From NCBI GenBank assembly GCA_003508005.1, contig DNUE01000016.1, positions 12,192-76,191 on the forward strand: a DNA stretch of 64,000 nt, given 5' to 3'. Numbering within the stretch: position 1 is the first letter of the stretch; each line of letters opens with the position of its first letter. The DNA is from Desulfobulbaceae bacterium. GTDB taxonomy: Bacteria; Desulfobacterota; Desulfobulbia; Desulfobulbales; Desulfobulbaceae. Below are positions 16,996 through 25,589 of this stretch, piece by piece. The translations under genes were made by a program, and so were the position numbers. The notes below the pieces were generated by a model. It searched no databases and was not told where the DNA came from. It saw nothing but the letters and a program-made list of their open reading frames with translations.

Positions 16996-19413
16996 ATGAC
17001 GGACTCCCCGATGTATGAAAAGCTCGATCTCTTCTACCTGGGGCGCGAGATGGATCCCGCCACCGGCCAGACCATCTCTCTACCGTTCCTCTACAAGCAC
17101 AGCCACATGACAACCCATGCCGCCATCATCGGTATGACCGGCAGCGGCAAAACCGGGCTGGGGATCTGTCTACTCGAGGAAGCGGCCATTGACCGGCTGC
17201 CGGCCATTGTCATTGACCCCAAGGGCGACATGGGCAATCTACTCCTGACCTTTCCCGATTTGCAACCAGAGGATTTTTTGCCTTGGGTTGACCAGGCACG
17301 GGCGGAGCAGAAAGGGGTAAGCAGGGAGGAACTTGCCCTGGAGACGGCAACGACTTGGGAGAAGGGGCTTAAGAGCTGGGACCAGGACCGTGAGCGCATC
17401 GTCCGCCTGAAGGCAAATGCTGATTTTTCCCTGTTCACCCCGGGGAGCGAAGCCGGCCGGCCGGTTTCAGTGCTGGCGAGCCTGGAGGCGCCGGCCCCGC
17501 AACTCCTGGAGGACACCGCCACCGCGGCCAGTTTGGTAAATTCCACAGTTTCTTCCATTCTCGGCCTGGTGGGCATGCATGCTGACCCGCTGACCAGCAG
17601 GGAACACATATTGCTGTCTGCTATCATCCTGCAGCAGTGGCGGCAGCAGGCAGCCATCACCCTCGAGTCCCTGGTTGCCAGCGTGGTCACCCCGCCTTTT
17701 GCGCAGATCGGGGTCCTGCCCCTGGAGAGCTTCTATCCACAGAACAAGAGGATGGAACTGGCCATGCAGCTTAACAACATCCTCGCCAGTCCAGGGTTTG
17801 CCGCCTGGACCAAGGGCGAGCCCCTGCGCATCGACAGTCTTCTTTATACCGCGGAAGGCCGGCCCCGTATCTCCATCTTTTCCATAGCGCACCTGAGCGA
17901 GTCGGAACGGATGTTTTTCGTGACCATGCTTCTCGGCCGGCTGATCAGCTGGATGCGGCGGCAGCCGGGCAGCAGCAGCCTGCGCTGCCTGCTGTACATG
18001 GATGAGATCTTCGGCTATTTCCCGCCGCTCGGCAACCCCCCCGCCAAGGCGCCAATGCTGCTCCTGCTGAAGCAGGCCCGGGCCTACGGTCTCGGTATTG
18101 TCCTGGCTACCCAGAATCCCGTGGACCTCGATTACAAGGGGCTGGCCAATATCGGCACCTGGTTCATCGGCCGGCTGCAGACCAGGCAGGACCAGGACCG
18201 GGTCATGACAGGGTTGGCCGGCGGGAGCAACGCTCTGGCGGAAGAAGACATCCGGTTGCTCCTGGCAGGGCTTCGCGGCCGGACCTTCCTCGTGCATTCC
18301 GCCCACCTTGACCGCCCTGTGCTTTTTGAAACGCGCTGGGTCATGTCCTACCTGAAGGGTCCCATCGCCTTGAACGAAACAGCCAGTCTGGCCGCTTTTC
18401 CGCAGGACGCTACCGCGACGCCGGCTGCTGTGGCAGCGTCCGCGGATGCGCAGACCGCTGCTGCACCTGGTGCTGGCGGTTTTTTGCTGACGCCGCCCCT
18501 GCTGCCTGCAGCTGTGCCGCAAAAATTTATGCCGTCGCCTCTTCCGGTGCAAGGGGTGCGCTATCAGCCCTTTTTTGCCGGTTCGGCCACCGTCAGGCTA
18601 TTCAGCCAGGCCAGGGGTATTGATCAACTGTCCCCGGTCCGGCTCAAAATTCCCCTCGCCGGAACAAGTGAAGCTGCGGATTGGGCCGTTGCCGTTGATA
18701 ATACGGTTTTTCCGGAATCGGTCACAACCATGCCGCCGGCCGGGGCGCAATATAATTCCCTGCCCGCATGGATCATGGCGTTGAAAAACTTGCGCGGCCA
18801 GGAAAAGAGCCTTGCCGATTACCTGTATCAGACCAGGACCATGACCCTCCAACGGGTAGCCGCCCTCAAGCTCGAATCTGGGCCGGAGGAGACGGAGAGC
18901 GAGTTTCAGCAGCGGGTTGCTGACCGTCTGCGGTCCCTGAAAGAGGCGGAGGTGGAGAAAGTCAGGCAGCTCTACCAGGGCAGGGAGCAGGCTATAGTTC
19001 GCCGGCTGCAGAATGCACAGGCCCGGATGGAGAAGGAAAAGAGTGATGTGGCCAGCCGGGGCGTGGATACGGCCCTTTCCTTCGGGGTCGCGGTGCTTGG
19101 CGCCTTCTTTGGCCGCAAGGCGCTCTCAGTGACAACTGCCTCGCGTTCGGCCCAGGGGGTGCGCAGTGCGGGTCGGCTCATGAAGGAGAAGGGCGACGCA
19201 CGCAGGGCAGTAGAGGAGGTTGCGCGGATCGAGGAAGAGATCGCCGCCCTGACAGCGGAACTGGAGGAAAAGATCGCGTCGGTGACCGGCCGCTTCGATC
19301 CATCCTTCTATCCGGTGGAAAAGGTGACAATCACCCCCCGCCGCAGCGATATCGCCGAGGTCCGGGTCTGGCTGCAGTGGGAGCCGGTGCTGGACCTGCC
19401 GGGACGGCAATGA
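16996..19413 (+). CDS. HerA-like/DUF853-type ATPase
   Basis: An 805-residue ATPase of the HerA/FtsK superfamily (COG0433 type), which work as hexameric DNA-translocating or protein-remodelling motors. Walker A GMTGSGKT is at residues 46-53, IDPKGDMGNLL just after it, and Walker B LLYMDEIF at 333-340 (D336, E337), followed by KQARAYGLGIVLATQNP. An Ala/Pro-rich linker (about 465-520) joins the motor to a C-terminal region with long charged helices (about 610-700 and 735-765), likely coiled coil, and a small GA-rich hydrophobic patch between them (SFGVAVLGAFFG). Start ATG 16996 follows AGGAGACAGGAGAG. It is divergent from the primase-helicase gene and converges on the PilZ gene with a 9-base gap. 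The substrate is unknown. Confidence 0.85.
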   Translation: MTDSPMYEKLDLFYLGREMDPATGQTISLPFLYKHSHMTTHAAIIGMTGSGKTGLGICLLEEAAIDRLPAIVIDPKGDMGNLLLTFPDLQPEDFLPWVDQARAEQKGVSREELALETATTWEKGLKSWDQDRERIVRLKANADFSLFTPGSEAGRPVSVLASLEAPAPQLLEDTATAASLVNSTVSSILGLVGMHADPLTSREHILLSAIILQQWRQQAAITLESLVASVVTPPFAQIGVLPLESFYPQNKRMELAMQLNNILASPGFAAWTKGEPLRIDSLLYTAEGRPRISIFSIAHLSESERMFFVTMLLGRLISWMRRQPGSSSLRCLLYMDEIFGYFPPLGNPPAKAPMLLLLKQARAYGLGIVLATQNPVDLDYKGLANIGTWFIGRLQTRQDQDRVMTGLAGGSNALAEEDIRLLLAGLRGRTFLVHSAHLDRPVLFETRWVMSYLKGPIALNETASLAAFPQDATATPAAVAASADAQTAAAPGAGGFLLTPPLLPAAVPQKFMPSPLPVQGVRYQPFFAGSATVRLFSQARGIDQLSPVRLKIPLAGTSEAADWAVAVDNTVFPESVTTMPPAGAQYNSLPAWIMALKNLRGQEKSLADYLYQTRTMTLQRVAALKLESGPEETESEFQQRVADRLRSLKEAEVEKVRQLYQGREQAIVRRLQNAQARMEKEKSDVASRGVDTALSFGVAVLGAFFGRKALSVTTASRSAQGVRSAGRLMKEKGDARRAVEEVARIEEEIAALTAELEEKIASVTGRFDPSFYPVEKVTITPRRSDIAEVRVWLQWEPVLDLPGRQ

Positions 19414-19422
19414 CCGGGAAGC

Positions 19423-20904
19423 TCAGCCAAGGAAGGGCATCAGGCCCTCTTTGCTCAGCTCGTTTGTGAACTTGACGTGCACCGAGTAGTCACTGAGGAC
19501 AGGGTCATATATCTGCACCCCGGTAACCGTGCCCCGCAGGACCATATCTTTGCCGCCGCTGGTCGGGATGCACGCCTTGATGCTCCGGTTGAGAAGCAGG
19601 CGAATGTTTGCTTTCTTGGTGATCCTGATGAAGAAGGAAAGGCCGCCCTGGGAAATATCGGTTAACTCGCCCTTGAAGCTGCTCAGGATGCGATCCTTGT
19701 CGTCTACGATCTGCAGCTGGATTTTCAATTCAACCTTGAATCGTTCATGGACCCTGCGGTCCAAGCCCTTTTTTTTCATCGCAGCATAGAAATCGCTGCA
19801 GCGGTTGTAATAGTCGATCAGCTTGGATTCAATTCCCGGAAACCGCTGCTCCAACCGGGTCAGATATTCACGCTTGAGGACCGAAATGGAGGTCTGTTGC
19901 TGTGCGGTCAGGGACAGTGTCCATACCGATGCGTTGAAGAAATTCTCTCCGATAATCTCACCGTTCCCCAAATCTTTCAGGAAAAGCTTCTTCTCTCCGT
20001 CCGTATAGGACGCCATGACGCTGCCGTGGTTGATGAAGAACAGCTCGTCATTTTGTGCTCCTTGGGTGACTATGGTTTCTTCAGGCCGGTAGCTGCGTAT
20101 TTCCATCTCATGGTAGAGGGAATTGAATTCTTCGGTGGAAAGGACGGTGAGGAGCTTGGCCCAGACGGCAAGATGGTCCTTGGTGATGGACCCGGATTTT
20201 TCCTCCTCGATAATGTCGCCGGATTGAATGATCTCCATCAGCGCCAGGGGATCAATCTCATAGATCCGTTCCCGCAGGCGTTCGGCATTGAAGAAATCTT
20301 TTTTTCTTGCGCAGGCGACCACCAGGTCAAAGAGCTGTTTCTTGGCCTCGTCCCTGTTGCCCTTGGCAGCAAGCTGGAATATCTGTTCCTCGCGCAGGGA
20401 AAGAAGGTCCTTGGGTTTCTGCGTCGGGTTCTCAGATTTTTCCAAGACGATTTGCCGGGTCTGTGCCATCTGCACTGCCTTGGCCGCCGAGGCGTGCAGC
20501 TGTTCCGGGTAAACCGGATTGCCGATTATGTTCTGCAGGGCGGGAACGGTCTTGCCCAGGATCTCCCATTGCTGAACCTGGGCCAATCTGGAAGCATTGG
20601 CGATGAGGCAGGCAGAGGCTGCCTCCCGGATCTCCTTGTCTTTGCTGCGCGAGCCGAGCTGGAGTTGGTCAAAAAGCTTCTCCACGACCGCCCTTTTCTG
20701 ATTCGCGAAGAGGCGGACGATGGCTTCAGGCAAGGGTGCGGTGACCCTCTGATCGAGCAGGACCCTTTGTTCACCGCGCAAGAGACGGTTCAAGGCATCC
20801 TGGAGGCTGAAAACCTGTTGCTGGGTCAATGGAGCACCTTTGGCGAATATGTATTTCAGGATAACTCTTTGTCGTGACGTAGCATTGAACGGGTGGCTTG
20901 TCAA
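19423..20904 (-). CDS. Cyclic-nucleotide-binding and PilZ domain protein
   Basis: A 493-residue cytoplasmic sensor with two nucleotide-binding modules. Residues 1-240 are helical and unrecognised, with repeat-like stretches. About 250-345 is a Crp-type cNMP-binding fold (YRPEETIVTQGAQNDELFFINHGSV, split here as YRPEETIVTQG then ELFFINHGSV, and NGEIIGENFF). About 381-485 is a PilZ domain with R383/R384 and R388 (DRRVHERF) and DISQGG at 416-421, the c-di-GMP contact residues. There is no DNA-binding domain or membrane segment. Start TTG 20904 is the earliest in-frame start but lacks a ribosome site, so the true start is uncertain. It follows maf by 21 bases, at the end of argC-truA-maf. Confidence 0.85.
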   Translation of the reverse strand: MTSHPFNATSRQRVILKYIFAKGAPLTQQQVFSLQDALNRLLRGEQRVLLDQRVTAPLPEAIVRLFANQKRAVVEKLFDQLQLGSRSKDKEIREAASACLIANASRLAQVQQWEILGKTVPALQNIIGNPVYPEQLHASAAKAVQMAQTRQIVLEKSENPTQKPKDLLSLREEQIFQLAAKGNRDEAKKQLFDLVVACARKKDFFNAERLRERIYEIDPLALMEIIQSGDIIEEEKSGSITKDHLAVWAKLLTVLSTEEFNSLYHEMEIRSYRPEETIVTQGAQNDELFFINHGSVMASYTDGEKKLFLKDLGNGEIIGENFFNASVWTLSLTAQQQTSISVLKREYLTRLEQRFPGIESKLIDYYNRCSDFYAAMKKKGLDRRVHERFKVELKIQLQIVDDKDRILSSFKGELTDISQGGLSFFIRITKKANIRLLLNRSIKACIPTSGGKDMVLRGTVTGVQIYDPVLSDYSVHVKFTNELSKEGLMPFLG

Positions 20905-20925
20905 GTGTTCGCCGTGGCAGGATTC

Positions 20926-21534
20926 CTATCCTGGCGCAGCGATCACGCGGTACTGCAGAAGCAGGGAGATGACCCGGTCGATGGGGAGACCGACGACATT
21001 GGCGCAGGAACCTTCGATCCTGCGCACGAGAAAGGCCCCGGGCCCCTGGATGCCGTAGGCTCCAGCCTTGTCCAGAGGGTCGCCGGTGGCGATGTATGCC
21101 TTCAGTAGTTGGTCCGGGGCAGGGATGAAGGTTACCCCGGTTGTATCCACCTCGGTTTGCTCAATTCCCTGCGCCGGGGAGCACAGGCAGATGGCGGTCA
21201 TCACCTGGTGGGTCCGTCCGGCCAGTTGGTGCAGGATGGCCAAGGCATCGGCCCGGTCTTTCGGTTTGCCGAGGATCATCCCGTCCAGGGTGACCACGGT
21301 GTCAGCGCCGAGCACCCAGGCCCCGGGGTGGGAGCCGGCAACGTCCCGGGCTTTGCTTCCGGCCATCCGGATGGCAAATTCCCCAGGCGATTCACCAGGC
21401 AGCGGGGTCTCATCGACCTCGGCCGGTGTGACCGTGAAATCGAGGCCCATGCTCCTGAGCATCTCCTGCCGGCGAGGGGAGGACGAGGCGAGGATCAGAG
21501 GGGCAAGGGTGGCGAACAGGGGGTGTCTCGGCAT
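20926..21534 (-). CDS. maf: Maf-type nucleotide pyrophosphatase
   Basis: Maf proteins (here 202 residues) hydrolyse dTTP, UTP or modified nucleotides to monophosphates, cleaning the nucleotide pool. Motifs seen: ASSSPRRQEML at 17-27, SKARDV, LGADTVV, GKPKDRADA and DKAGAYGIQGPGA near the C-terminus. The gene starts 6 bases after the truA stop. Which Maf subfamily (YhdE or YceF-like) cannot be decided with certainty from the motifs read here. Confidence 0.95.
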   Translation of the reverse strand: MPRHPLFATLAPLILASSSPRRQEMLRSMGLDFTVTPAEVDETPLPGESPGEFAIRMAGSKARDVAGSHPGAWVLGADTVVTLDGMILGKPKDRADALAILHQLAGRTHQVMTAICLCSPAQGIEQTEVDTTGVTFIPAPDQLLKAYIATGDPLDKAGAYGIQGPGAFLVRRIEGSCANVVGLPIDRVISLLLQYRVIAAPG

Positions 21535-21540
21535 GGCGGT

Positions 21541-22335
21541 TCACGGTGATGACGCAAAGGGTTCGTAGAGTACTTTTTCTAGGAGCAGGCCGTGCGCGGG
21601 TGCCGTGGCCCCGGCTTGGGCTCGGTCCCGGCTCTGGAGGATGGCGGTGAATTCATCCGGGGTTATTCTGCCGCTGCCGACCAGGAGCAGGGTTCCCACC
21701 AGGTTGCGGACCATGTGCCGGAGAAAGCCGTTGCCGGTGAAGCGGAAGAACCAGGTATCGGGCCGCATGGCCTCGCTGGTGAATTCCGCCTGGTACAGTA
21801 TTCGCATGGCGCCCCGGCCGGCAAAACCATCTGTTTCAAGGTCGCGGGAGCCGGTACCCTCAAAGCTTGAAAAATCATGGCTGCCGATGATTTGGTTCAG
21901 GGCGGTTTTTATGAGCACCGCATCCAACTGACGGGGAACATGGGTGGCATAGAGCCGTTCTGTCGGCGGTTGCACGGGGGCGGTGCAGATCGTATAGCGA
22001 TAGGTCTTGCCGATCGCGCTGAAGCGGCTGTGGAACTGGTCCGGCATCACAGTCGCCTCCAGGATCCTGATGTCCGGGGGCAGCATGCAATTCAGTCCGC
22101 GGACGAAAGCGGGGCAGGGAATGCGGGTATCGGTCCGGAAATTGGCCACCATGCCCAGGGCATGCACACCTGCATCAGTCCTGCCGGCTCCATGCAGGGT
22201 GATTTTTGCTTCGGTCATCCGCAACAGGCATTCTTCAATCTCTCCCTGGACGGTCGGGGCGTTTTTCTGGCGCTGCCAGCCGCTGTAGACGGTACCGTCG
22301 AAGGCGAGCAGCAGGCGAATGTTCCGTTTTGTCAC
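21541..22335 (-). CDS. truA: tRNA pseudouridine(38-40) synthase TruA
   Basis: TruA makes pseudouridine at positions 38-40 of the tRNA anticodon arm. The 264-residue length matches the family. The catalytic aspartate is D54 in GAGRTDAGVHAL, with AFDGTVYSGWQRQ near the N-terminus and RHMVRNLVGTLLLVG in the second half. Its start overlaps the argC stop by 4 bases (ATGA), so translation is probably coupled to argC. Confidence 0.97.
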   Translation of the reverse strand: MTKRNIRLLLAFDGTVYSGWQRQKNAPTVQGEIEECLLRMTEAKITLHGAGRTDAGVHALGMVANFRTDTRIPCPAFVRGLNCMLPPDIRILEATVMPDQFHSRFSAIGKTYRYTICTAPVQPPTERLYATHVPRQLDAVLIKTALNQIIGSHDFSSFEGTGSRDLETDGFAGRGAMRILYQAEFTSEAMRPDTWFFRFTGNGFLRHMVRNLVGTLLLVGSGRITPDEFTAILQSRDRAQAGATAPAHGLLLEKVLYEPFASSP

Positions 22336-23372
22336 GGGAAGAAGGGCGCACCAAGCAGTCCGGTGGTCTCGACAAAACCGTGCATCAGGTTCATGTTCTG
22401 CACTGCCTGGCCGGCGGCTCCCTTGACGATATTATCGATGGCGGACATGACGATGATCCGTCCGGTGCGCCTGTCCAGGGCGAGGCCGATATCGCAGAAG
22501 TTGCTGCCGCGAACGTGCTGCGTCGCCGGGACAGAGCCGGCCGGACAGAGCCGGACAAAACGCTCATCACGGTAGGTCTGCTCGTAGAGTTTGTGCAGGA
22601 CAGCCAGGTCGAGTTCTCTGGTCAACCGGGCATACATGGTGCTGAGGATGCCCCTGGAGACTGGCAGCAGATGGGGGGTGAAGGACACGGTGACTTGGCT
22701 TCCCGCCAGTACGCTCAGCTCCTGTTCGATCTCCGGGATATGCCGGTGGCTGCCGCCGACCTTGTAGGGACGGAACCCGTCCGTTACTTCGCAGAAGAGG
22801 GAGGCCACGCTCGCTCCCCTGCCAGCTCCTGAGGTTCCGGACTTGGAGTCGATGATCAGGGTCGCCGGATCGATAAGCCCTTCCCGCAGCAGCGGCGCAA
22901 GGCCCAGAATGACGGAGGTCGGATAGCAGCCTGGATTGGCGGTAAGCCGGCTGGCCCTGATTCGCTCCCGATACAGTTCCGGCAGGCCGTACGCTGCCTC
23001 CGGAAGGAGTTCTCTGCTGGTATGCTGCTGGTACCACTGCTCATAGACCGATACGTCGCGGAGACGAAAGTCGGCGCTCAGATCTACGACTTTTTTTCCT
23101 GCCCGGAGCAGGGGGGGGACGATATCCATGGCGGTCTTGTGGGGCACCGCGGTGAAATAAAAATCCGCCAGTTGCGACAACTCCTCCGTCGCGGGATTGG
23201 TGCAGGTGAGATCCACGCAGCCGCGCAGGTTGGGATAAATCTCGGAAAGAAACTTTCCGGCATGCTGGCGGGAGGTTGCGACTGTGATCCGGACCTGTGG
23301 ATGGCCGGAGAGAATTCTGGCCAACTCCACCCCGGTGTATCCCGATACCCCGATAATGCCCACTCGTAGCAT
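22332..23372 (-). CDS. argC: N-acetyl-gamma-glutamyl-phosphate reductase
   Basis: ArgC reduces N-acetylglutamyl phosphate to the semialdehyde with NADPH, the third step of arginine synthesis. The 346-residue product begins MLRVGIIGVSGYTGVEL, the nucleotide-binding turn of the family, so ATG 23372 is chosen over longer readings. The active-site cysteine lies in ANPGCYPTSVILGLAPL, and a histidine-bearing VGGSHRHIPEIEQEL block follows. It is the first gene of argC-truA-maf and the cNMP/PilZ protein. Confidence 0.97.
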   Translation of the reverse strand: MLRVGIIGVSGYTGVELARILSGHPQVRITVATSRQHAGKFLSEIYPNLRGCVDLTCTNPATEELSQLADFYFTAVPHKTAMDIVPPLLRAGKKVVDLSADFRLRDVSVYEQWYQQHTSRELLPEAAYGLPELYRERIRASRLTANPGCYPTSVILGLAPLLREGLIDPATLIIDSKSGTSGAGRGASVASLFCEVTDGFRPYKVGGSHRHIPEIEQELSVLAGSQVTVSFTPHLLPVSRGILSTMYARLTRELDLAVLHKLYEQTYRDERFVRLCPAGSVPATQHVRGSNFCDIGLALDRRTGRIIVMSAIDNIVKGAAGQAVQNMNLMHGFVETTGLLGAPFFP

Positions 23373-23461
23373 GTTATTATCCCTGATGAAATGTAGTGTT
23401 AAGCATCCCTGATCCGCCACCATAGGCGGTCTCATTTGAACTGCGGGCAACCGTATTTCCC

Positions 23462-23534
23462 CTCGGCGTCGGGGGCGGAATTGCTATCGAGCGGTTTTGC
23501 GACCCCGATTCCGATACCGACGCCGACCCCGATA
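23462..23534. repeat. Inverted TCGG-type dispersed repeat (locus 1)
   Basis: Bases 23500-23534 carry CCGATTCCGATACCGAC (23505-23521), whose reverse complement occurs exactly at 29421-29437 and again inverted at 29519-29535. A degenerate partner in the other orientation (TCGGCGTCGG..GGCGGAAT) lies at 23463-23485, so the pair could fold into a long hairpin. It sits upstream of argC and downstream of rpsI. Confidence 0.75.
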
Positions 23535-23566
23535 TCAACTCACGAAGGTCAAAGCTATCATCAGCC

Positions 23567-23605
23567 AAAAAAAAAGGGAATAACGAAGCGTTTCGTTATT
23601 CCCTT
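23567..23605 (-). terminator. Rho-independent terminator after rpsI
   Basis: A perfect 14-bp stem (23574-23587 with 23592-23605, loop GCGT) is followed on the minus strand by nine T (A-run 23567-23575). It ends the rplM-rpsI transcript 47 bases after the rpsI stop. Confidence 0.95.
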
Positions 23606-23651
23606 GCTTACCAGAAAATCTGGAATCTGAAAAGGCCTGGCGGCTCCGCTG

Positions 23652-24044
23652 TTAACGCTTAGAGAATTGGAAGCGGGCGCGTGCTCCACGCTGACCATAT
23701 TTTTTCCGCTCCTTGGCGCGGGAGTCCCTGGTGAGCAAGCCGGCTCGCTTCAGGGGATGGCGCAACTCGGTGTCCATGTCCTGCAGGGCACGGGAGATGC
23801 CGTGCACCAGGGCATCAATCTGGGCCGATTTGCCGCCGCCGGCAACAGTGGCCAGTACATCGAACTTGTTGACGGTTTCGGTGACCGCAAAAGGCTTCGC
23901 CAGACGAGGGGCAAAGTATATGCCGCCGAAATAGTCATCAGGGGTCTGCTTGTTCACGTTAATTTTGCCATTGCCGGGAGTAATCCATACCCGGGCCACC
24001 GCAGTCTTCCTTTTGCCGGTCGCGTAAAACGATAGCTGTGCCAT
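23652..24044 (-). CDS. rpsI: 30S ribosomal protein S9
   Basis: S9 (130 residues) is a small-subunit head protein whose C-terminal tail reaches the P-site tRNA. The start LSFYATGKRKTAVARVW and the basic end RAKERKKYGQRGARARFQFSKR are diagnostic; the last residues KR contact tRNA. It follows rplM by 21 bases in the standard rplM-rpsI operon and is followed by a strong terminator. Confidence 0.98.
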   Translation of the reverse strand: MAQLSFYATGKRKTAVARVWITPGNGKINVNKQTPDDYFGGIYFAPRLAKPFAVTETVNKFDVLATVAGGGKSAQIDALVHGISRALQDMDTELRHPLKRAGLLTRDSRAKERKKYGQRGARARFQFSKR

Positions 24045-24065
24045 TCGTATGAACTCCGTAAAGAT

Positions 24066-24494
24066 CTAGATATCAAGATTTTCAGGTTGCTGCGCCTGGT
24101 GCGGATGCTCGCTACCCGTGTAAATTTTCAGTTTCTTCAGCTGTTTTCGGCCGATCTTGTTTTTGGGAAGCATTCCCCGCACCGCCATTCTGATGAGTTC
24201 TTCAGGTTTGTTAGTGAGTACATCTGAGGCCGTCTGTTCCCTGATACCGCCCATGAATCCGGAATGGCGATAATATTTTTTCTGATCCCACTTGTTCCCG
24301 GTGAGATGGATCTTTTCGGCATTGACCACGACAATGAAATCGCCGTTATCCTGGAAATTGCAGAAGGTCGGTTTGTGCTTGCCACGCAACCGCCTTGCTA
24401 TTTCCGAGGCAAAACGGCCAAGGGTCTTGCCATCGGCATCCGCTACATACCATTTGCGGTCAATTTCATTCACCGGAGTATAAAACGTTTTCAT
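24066..24494 (-). CDS. rplM: 50S ribosomal protein L13
   Basis: L13 (142 residues) is an early-assembly large-subunit protein. The family blocks WYVADADGKTLGRFASEIA, RGKHKPTF and ENIRMAVRGMLPKNKIGR-like LIRMAVRGMLPKNK are all present. It lies 60 bases downstream of tRNA-Gly on the same strand and is followed by rpsI, so all three may come from one promoter upstream of the tRNA. Confidence 0.98.
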   Translation of the reverse strand: MKTFYTPVNEIDRKWYVADADGKTLGRFASEIARRLRGKHKPTFCNFQDNGDFIVVVNAEKIHLTGNKWDQKKYYRHSGFMGGIREQTASDVLTNKPEELIRMAVRGMLPKNKIGRKQLKKLKIYTGSEHPHQAQQPENLDI

Positions 24495-24554
24495 TGCAGT
24501 GCCTCAACTGAGTATAAAAAAAGGTTCGAACCAGGGGTGAACCTTCATCATGCA

Positions 24555-24629
<75 letters not shown>

Positions 24630-24724
24630 AGATTAATTGTCAGATTCGCAAGAAGAACGTCGCTGACGCCGGCAGCGTCTGCACCATTTTCAGCGTCTTC
24701 GACAAATTGCGTAAACAGCTTCGA

Positions 24725-24753
24725 ATAAAAACAGTTTGGAGGGAAAATGTCAA
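24725..24753 (-). promoter_or_regulatory. Promoter for tRNA-Gly-rplM-rpsI
   Basis: On the minus strand a perfect TTGACA (24753-24748) is followed after 17 bases by TTTTAT (24730-24725), a 4-of-6 match. It lies about 96 bases before the tRNA-Gly 5' end. Confidence 0.55.
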
Positions 24754-24924
24754 TAAAAAATTGTCTCTATTTTCCAGCGGTCCTTGATAAAATAACCAGA
24801 GGAACGGAGAAGGGTTGCGAATATCGCTGAAGAAGAATATGATTAGAGTAATATTATTCGGAAAATTTTAGTCATGATCGCCGTTTCCCTTGCCAGGGAA
24901 CGGGATGCCTTGCAGGAGGATGCA

Positions 24925-25524
24925 GTGGCGAGAAAAGCGATGCGGAAAACTGAAATAACTCGGAAAACCAGGGAAACCGATATCAAGCTGCTGTTGAACA
25001 TTGACGGCCGCGGCCAGGCCCAGGTCGTAACCGGGGTCGGGTTCATGGACCACATGCTCACCCTGTTCGCGGCCCATGGGTTATTTGACCTGGTCATTAC
25101 GGCCCAGGGTGACACCCGGGTCGACGACCACCATTCGGTGGAGGATCTTGGGATCTGTCTGGGTCAAGCCCTGAAAAAGGCGGTGGGCGACCTGGCCGGC
25201 ATGAGCCGCTACGGCTCCAGCTATGTCCCCATGGATGAAGCCCTGGTCAGGGTCTGCGTTGATTTCTCCAACCGTTCCTTTTTGCATTACAACGTCACTC
25301 TTGCCGACCAGAAGGTTGGCAGTTTTGATACTTCCCTGACCAAGGAATTTTTGCGGGCGCTGGTACTGCACAGCGGCGCGACCCTCCATGTGGACATGCT
25401 GCACGGGGAGAACACCCATCATATCATTGAGGCGATTTTCAAGGCCCTGGGGCGGGCAGTGGCCGATGCGCTCACGCCTGATTACCGCGTGCAGGGAGTG
25501 CTGTCATCCAAGGGTCTCCTCTAG
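24925..25524 (+). CDS. hisB: Imidazoleglycerol-phosphate dehydratase
   Basis: HisB dehydrates imidazole glycerol phosphate in histidine synthesis, using two manganese ions. The product has the metal-binding repeats GFMDHML, DDHHSVEDLGI and NTHHIIEAIFKALGRA. Start GTG 24925 is chosen because AGGAGG (24914-24919) lies 5 bases upstream and gives 199 residues, the family length; ATG 24940 is in frame but too far from that site, and an upstream start at 24874 adds unrelated residues. It is the monofunctional form without the phosphatase domain of E. coli HisB. No other his gene is nearby. Confidence 0.96.
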   Translation: MARKAMRKTEITRKTRETDIKLLLNIDGRGQAQVVTGVGFMDHMLTLFAAHGLFDLVITAQGDTRVDDHHSVEDLGICLGQALKKAVGDLAGMSRYGSSYVPMDEALVRVCVDFSNRSFLHYNVTLADQKVGSFDTSLTKEFLRALVLHSGATLHVDMLHGENTHHIIEAIFKALGRAVADALTPDYRVQGVLSSKGLL

Positions 25525-25589
25525 GCGGACCTGGAGGGAGAAGGCGGCAAGGGGCAACGAATCAAGAACGAAACTGGAGGAAGAATGTG

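Noticed and set aside
19747..20877. A 376-codon open frame on the plus strand
   Set aside because: It mirrors the cNMP/PilZ gene, whose two domains are clearly readable.
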